Part shown: positions 6,284-8,819 of the stretch, in pieces
How the letters are laid out: every line of letters begins with the position of its first letter
How positions within the stretch are numbered: the first letter of the stretch is position 1
Origin: an uncultured Variovorax sp.
GTDB taxonomy: Bacteria; Pseudomonadota; Gammaproteobacteria; Burkholderiales; Burkholderiaceae
NCBI GenBank assembly: GCA_946478645.1
Contig: CAMLCW010000214.1
Location: forward strand, 1 to 8,819
DNA length: 8,819 nucleotides
Direction: 5' to 3'
Program-made: the position numbers and the translations under genes
Notes under the pieces: generated by a model
Databases searched by the model: none
Seen by the model: only the letters and a program-made list of their open reading frames with translations
What the model was told of the DNA's origin: nothing

Positions 6284-6748
6284 ATGACGCACACTGCCGA
6301 AGCCGCGACGGCCGCAGCCGACCGCAAGGTCGACCGCCTGCTTGCCCACTATGGCGAGAGCCACCGGCACCCCACCAACGAAGGCATCCACTACGTGGCG
6401 ATCCCCGCGATCATGCTGAGCCTGGTGGGGCTGCTCTTCGCGCTGCACCCCTGGGTGGCCTACGCTTTCGTCGCGGCGAGCCTGGTCTACTACGCGACGC
6501 TGCGCTCGCCGGTCTTCTTCTTGACCATGCTGGGCGGCACCGCCCTGCTGCTGGCGGCCGTGCATGCCATGGGAGACCTTGTCTTGCCGCTGTCCGCCAC
6601 CATCTTCGTGGTGGCATGGATCTTCCAGTTCATCGGCCACAAGATCGAGGGCAGGAAACCTTCTTTCTTCGAGGACATCCAATACCTGTGGGTGGGGCCC
6701 CTGTTCGTACTTTCCCGGCTTTTCCTGCGCCTCGGTATCCGCTGGTAA
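6284..6748 (+). CDS. Mpo1-like (DUF962/YGL010w) integral membrane protein
   Basis: Small protein of 154 residues. Family hallmarks are the N-terminal block YGESHRHPTNEGIH (23-36), beginning just before the first membrane segment, and the C-terminal block FIGHKIEGRKPSFFEDIQYLWVGPLFVL (116-143). Hydrophobic segments lie at about 37-54, 57-74, 77-94 and 100-117, so an inner-membrane location is expected. The conserved histidines H27, H29, H36 and H119 are candidate metal ligands. Yeast Mpo1 is an iron-dependent dioxygenase acting in alpha-oxidation of 2-hydroxy fatty acids, but whether bacterial relatives do the same is not established by this sequence. The gene lies 110 bp after ftsY and about 150 bp before rpoH, on the same strand. 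A candidate terminator follows, which would separate it from rpoH. The start is chosen on the GGAG site at 6274-6277. Confidence 0.85.
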   Translation: MTHTAEAATAAADRKVDRLLAHYGESHRHPTNEGIHYVAIPAIMLSLVGLLFALHPWVAYAFVAASLVYYATLRSPVFFLTMLGGTALLLAAVHAMGDLVLPLSATIFVVAWIFQFIGHKIEGRKPSFFEDIQYLWVGPLFVLSRLFLRLGIRW

Positions 6749-6757
6749 TGCCAGCGT

Positions 6758-6781
6758 CGGACGGCGCCGCGCGTCCGTTTT
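6758..6781 (+). terminator. Candidate intrinsic terminator after the Mpo1-like gene
   Basis: CGGACG (6758-6763) pairs with CGTCCG (6772-6777) across an 8-base GC-rich loop and is followed directly by TTTT (6778-6781). It starts 9 bp after the stop codon. The short stem and T-run make it moderate rather than strong. It would insulate rpoH from transcription coming from ftsY and the Mpo1-like gene. Confidence 0.5.
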
Positions 6782-6839
6782 CCGGCCGGCCGACAGTTCT
6801 GACTATCGGCGCGATAGAGACTTATGGGGAACCCTTGCC

Positions 6840-6866
6840 TTAGCACTCTCTCTAACCGAGTGCTAA
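6840..6866. promoter_or_regulatory. CIRCE operator (HrcA binding site) upstream of rpoH
   Basis: TTAGCACTC (6840-6848), a 9-base spacer, then GAGTGCTAA (6858-6866). This matches the CIRCE consensus half-sites and spacing exactly. CIRCE is bound by the HrcA repressor, which loses activity on heat shock when GroEL is titrated by misfolded proteins. The only gene it can control on the plus strand is rpoH, whose Shine-Dalgarno sequence begins 13 bases later. hrcA itself is not in this window. Confidence 0.95.
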
Positions 6867-6869
6867 TAT
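6840..6869 (+). promoter_or_regulatory. Probable rpoH promoter overlapping CIRCE
   Basis: TTAGCA (6840-6845, 4 of 6 to TTGACA), an 18-bp spacer, then TAATAT (6864-6869) preceded by TGC, which makes an extended -10. The CIRCE half-sites coincide with the -35 and the upstream edge of the -10, so bound HrcA would exclude RNA polymerase. The start site would be near 6876. I saw no sigma-32-type promoter (CTTGAA / CCCCAT) in the 146-bp gap. Confidence 0.45.
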
Positions 6870-6878
6870 GCCCAATAC

Positions 6879-6885
6879 AAAGGAG
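6879..6885 (+). promoter_or_regulatory. Shine-Dalgarno site fixing the rpoH start
   Basis: AAAGGAG with a 9-base spacer to the ATG at 6895. An in-frame ATG at 6868 lies upstream of this site, directly abuts CIRCE and probably precedes the transcription start, so 6895 is preferred. Confidence 0.85.
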
Positions 6886-6894
6886 TTTCCCCTG

Positions 6895-7836
6895 ATGACC
6901 ACGCTGTCTGGAGTCTCTGCCAACCAGCTCGCCGTCGCCAACCCCTGGTCGATGGTGCCTCCGCTGGGCAACCTGGATGCCTATATTTCGGCCGCCAACC
7001 GCCTGCCGATGCTCACGCTCGAAGAAGAGCAGGGCTTCGCACGCCGTCTGCGCGACCACAACGACCTCGAAGCGGCCGGTGCGCTGATCCTCTCGCACCT
7101 GCGCCTCGTCGTGTCCATCTCGCGCCAGTACCTGGGTTATGGCCTGCCGCACGGCGACCTGATCCAGGAAGGCAATGTCGGCCTCATGAAAGCCGTGAAG
7201 CGCTTCGACCCTGACCAGGGCGTGCGGCTGGTGAGCTACGCCATGCACTGGATCAAGGCCGAGATCCACGAGTACATCCTGAAGAACTGGCGCATGGTCA
7301 AGGTCGCGACGACCAAGGCCCAGCGCAAGCTGTTCTTCAACCTGCGCTCGATGAAGCAAGGCTTCAAGGCCGATTCGGCCGCGGCCGACAACGGCACGCA
7401 CCGCGAAACGCTGAGCCCCGACGAGGTGTCGCAGATGGCGACCCGGCTCAACGTCAAGCCCGAGGAAGTGCTCGAGATGGAAACCCGCCTGGCGGGTGGC
7501 GACGTGCTGCTCGACCCGGGTCCGTCCGACGATGGCGACGAAGCCTACGGTCCGATCGCCTACCTGGCCGACGCGACGCAGGAGCCCACCGCCCTGCTCG
7601 AATCGCAGCAGCGCGACCGGCTCTCGACGGACGGCATCGCCACCGCGCTCGAGGCGCTGGACGACCGCAGCCGCCGCATCGTCGAAGAGCGCTGGCTCAA
7701 GGTCAACGACGACGGTTCGGGCGGCATGACGCTGCACGACCTGGCGGCCGTCTACGGCGTGAGCGCCGAGCGCATCCGCCAGATCGAAGTGGCGGCCATG
7801 AAGAAGATGAAGAAGGCGCTCGCCGACTACGCCTGA
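6895..7836 (+). CDS. rpoH: RNA polymerase sigma factor RpoH (sigma-32)
   Basis: Heat-shock sigma factor of 313 residues that directs RNA polymerase to chaperone and protease genes. Regions 1.2-2.4 run from about residue 27 to 140, including GDLIQEGNVGLMKAVKRFDPDQGVRL (87-112) and HWIKAEIHEYILKNWRMVKVATT (118-140). The RpoH box QRKLFFNLR at 143-151 separates RpoH from RpoD/RpoS. Region 4.2, with its helix-turn-helix, is TLHDLAAVYGVSAERIRQIE (279-298). The protein exceeds E. coli RpoH (284) through an N-terminal extension, an insertion after the RpoH box (about 155-172) and a short insertion before region 4.2 (270-277). In region 2.1, DLEAAGALILSHLR (57-70) keeps the equivalents of E. coli L47, A50 and I54, which are linked to SRP/FtsY-dependent membrane targeting and FtsH turnover; K51 is replaced by Gly62. 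A perfect CIRCE overlaps its promoter and an intrinsic terminator follows. Confidence 0.97.
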   Translation: MTTLSGVSANQLAVANPWSMVPPLGNLDAYISAANRLPMLTLEEEQGFARRLRDHNDLEAAGALILSHLRLVVSISRQYLGYGLPHGDLIQEGNVGLMKAVKRFDPDQGVRLVSYAMHWIKAEIHEYILKNWRMVKVATTKAQRKLFFNLRSMKQGFKADSAAADNGTHRETLSPDEVSQMATRLNVKPEEVLEMETRLAGGDVLLDPGPSDDGDEAYGPIAYLADATQEPTALLESQQRDRLSTDGIATALEALDDRSRRIVEERWLKVNDDGSGGMTLHDLAAVYGVSAERIRQIEVAAMKKMKKALADYA

Positions 7837-7862
7837 GTCGCGGCCTTCTTTCTCAAGCCCCT

Positions 7863-7888
7863 AAGCCCGGCCCCGTGCCGGGCTTTTT
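7863..7888 (+). terminator. Intrinsic terminator of rpoH
   Basis: AAGCCCGGC (7863-7871) pairs perfectly with GCCGGGCTT (7877-7885) across the 5-base loop CCCGT, followed by a T-rich tail (7884-7894). It begins 26 bp after the rpoH stop. On the minus strand the hairpin lacks a T-run, so it should work mainly for rpoH, not for the convergent gene ending at 7898. Confidence 0.92.
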
Positions 7889-7897
7889 CTTTGTTGT

Positions 7898-8755
7898 TCA
7901 CGCCGCCTTGGCAAGCGAACGCAACGCGCGCCGAACGATGTAGCGCGTGGCCGGCGTGTCGGATTCCTTCAGCCAGCGCGCACCGAGTTGGTCGACCCAT
8001 TCGGGCTGGGTCTTGCTCGCGTCGTTGAGCCAGTTGGCCACCGAGTTCTGCACGTAGCGGTTGCTGTCGGCGCGCAACGCCTCGATCAGCGGCAGCGCGC
8101 GCCAGGGTTCGGCCTTGAGCGCCTCGATCTGCGCGCACCACACGCCGCGCGGCCGCGTGAGCTCGCTCGCGAAGCGCCGGACGTTCGGATCGGCATCGGC
8201 CGTCCAGGGCTGCAGCAGCGCCAGCGCTTCGTCGAGCGCAGCGATGGTGGCATCGCGCACGGCCATCCAGGCGATCTCGCGCACGCCGAAATGCGGATCG
8301 GCGGCAAAGCGCTTCACGGCATGCAGCTGGGCCGCGAGCGGCAGGCCCGACAAGGCGATCCATTGCGCCGCCCAGCAACGGGCCGTGTCGCTCGCATGCG
8401 TGGCAAGCCGATGGGCGACTGCATCGCGCTCGGCGTGCCTCGCCGCCAGGTCGTAGAGCGCGCGTGCAATGTGGCCGTGCCGCTGCATCGGCTTGAAGGC
8501 GCCAAGCATGGCAAGCGTGTCGACCAGCCGTTCGCTGCCGGCGTCGAGGCCGATGTGGCTCGCCACGTTGCGCGCAAGCCTCGGCAGCTCCAGCGCCAGG
8601 AATTCGTTGAGGTTGACGGTTTCGAGCAGCCCCTCATTGAGCGCGTGCAGCACCTCGGGCGGGATGAGCGCCACGCGGAAGGCCCCCTTGCGCGAACGGA
8701 GGGCTTCGAGCGCCGCCGGCGAGAGGGAAACCGGGTCGATGCGAGCCACCGGCAA
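7898..8755 (-). CDS. AlkC-like HEAT-repeat DNA alkylation repair protein
   Basis: Protein of 285 residues built of helical HEAT-like repeats. Blocks typical of the AlkC-related alkylation-repair family (COG4335) are visible: IPPEVLHALNEGLLETVNLNEFLALE (31-56), DPHFGVREIAWMAVR (153-167), DPNVRRFASELTRPRGVW (189-206) and RYVQNSVANWLNDASKTQPEW (233-253). AlkC and AlkD are glycosylases that remove N3-methylated purines from DNA without base flipping. Activity of this member is inferred only, and it could be a catalytically divergent HEAT-repeat paralogue. The start is uncertain. The first codon is TTG (8753-8755), 9 bp after the TGA of the upstream gene, and a GTG two codons later is the alternative. 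The first in-frame ATG lies far inside, near residue 90, after conserved sequence. The tight spacing suggests translational coupling. It is convergent with rpoH. Confidence 0.75.
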   Translation of the reverse strand: MPVARIDPVSLSPAALEALRSRKGAFRVALIPPEVLHALNEGLLETVNLNEFLALELPRLARNVASHIGLDAGSERLVDTLAMLGAFKPMQRHGHIARALYDLAARHAERDAVAHRLATHASDTARCWAAQWIALSGLPLAAQLHAVKRFAADPHFGVREIAWMAVRDATIAALDEALALLQPWTADADPNVRRFASELTRPRGVWCAQIEALKAEPWRALPLIEALRADSNRYVQNSVANWLNDASKTQPEWVDQLGARWLKESDTPATRYIVRRALRSLAKAA

Positions 8756-8764
8756 GCGATGCGC

Positions 8765-8819
8765 TCAGCCGGCGAGCAGCGCCTTCACGTCCGACACCAT
8801 GGGCCCGACGCCCGTGCCG
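8765..8819 (-). CDS. C-terminal end of an unidentified protein
   Basis: The last 17 codons plus stop of a gene that enters from the right edge. The visible end reads GTGVGPMVSDVKALLAG before the TGA at 8765-8767. It shares the frame of the AlkC-like gene and ends 9 bp before that gene's TTG start, which favours an operon. An Ala/Leu-rich amphipathic tail is a common protein ending and does not identify the family. That this is coding at all rests on the open frame, the good codon pattern and the spacing. Confidence 0.55.
   Translation of the reverse strand, partial: GTGVGPMVSDVKALLAG

Larger units (their letters stand above)
6826..6892 (+). promoter_or_regulatory. Possible rpoH leader fold covering the ribosome-binding site
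   Basis: GGGGAA (6826-6831) is complementary to TTCCCC (6887-6892), and CCTT (6833-6836) to AAGG (6880-6883). Together they give 10 bp interrupted by a 1-by-3 internal loop. The CIRCE dyad would form a 9-bp inner hairpin. The outer stem covers the AAGGAG Shine-Dalgarno core. It can exist only in transcripts that start upstream of 6826, and the best promoter I can see starts downstream of that point, so this is tentative. Confidence 0.22.

Noticed and set aside
6868..6894. A 9-residue N-terminal extension of RpoH from the ATG at 6868.
   Set aside because: That ATG abuts the CIRCE operator and overlaps the -10, has no Shine-Dalgarno site, and would place the AAAGGAG site inside the coding region.
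6490..7737. A 415-codon minus-strand open frame opposite rpoH and the Mpo1-like gene.
   Set aside because: It is the antisense of two well-supported genes, spans the rpoH promoter and CIRCE, and shows no recognisable domain.

Overview
The window is high-GC, densely packed bacterial chromosome. Gene content and order point to a betaproteobacterium of the Comamonadaceae type (Variovorax/Acidovorax-like). The pointers are an rsmD / paired M16 peptidase / ftsY neighbourhood, a sigma-32 with a classical RpoH box, and an intergenic two-hairpin element resembling dispersed repeats of that family. The genus call is inference from gene families, not from a database search. I see no phage, insertion sequence, CRISPR array, tRNA or rRNA.

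Layout, left to right. (1) Minus strand: the N-terminal part of rsmD (16S rRNA methyltransferase), running off the left edge. Upstream of it on the same strand is a LysE/ArgO-type amino-acid exporter. (2) Divergent from the exporter is its likely regulator, an ArgP/LysG-type LysR protein. An inverted repeat lies in the 82-bp gap between them. (3) Minus strand: two signal-peptide-bearing M16 zinc-peptidase genes in tandem. The first transcribed keeps the HxxEH zinc motif and the second has lost it, as in heterodimeric bacterial M16 pairs. (4) Only 29 bp separates the M16 pair from divergent ftsY, the SRP receptor, whose N-terminal region is a long Pro/Ala tract. (5) A two-hairpin intergenic element is followed by a small Mpo1-like (DUF962) membrane protein gene and a candidate terminator. 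(6) rpoH (sigma-32) is preceded by a perfect CIRCE operator and followed by a strong intrinsic terminator. (7) Minus strand, convergent with rpoH: an AlkC-like HEAT-repeat DNA alkylation repair protein, preceded by the last codons of an unidentified gene.

Functionally this is mostly housekeeping: ribosome maturation, membrane-protein targeting, envelope proteolysis and the heat-shock regulator, plus an amino-acid export module and a DNA repair gene. The most informative signal is regulatory. An exact HrcA/CIRCE operator sits on the rpoH promoter, so the HrcA repressor probably controls sigma-32 itself, with a possible additional RNA structure over the rpoH ribosome-binding site. I did not find evidence for a new multi-gene system. 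The findings are regulatory and architectural peculiarities of known families.
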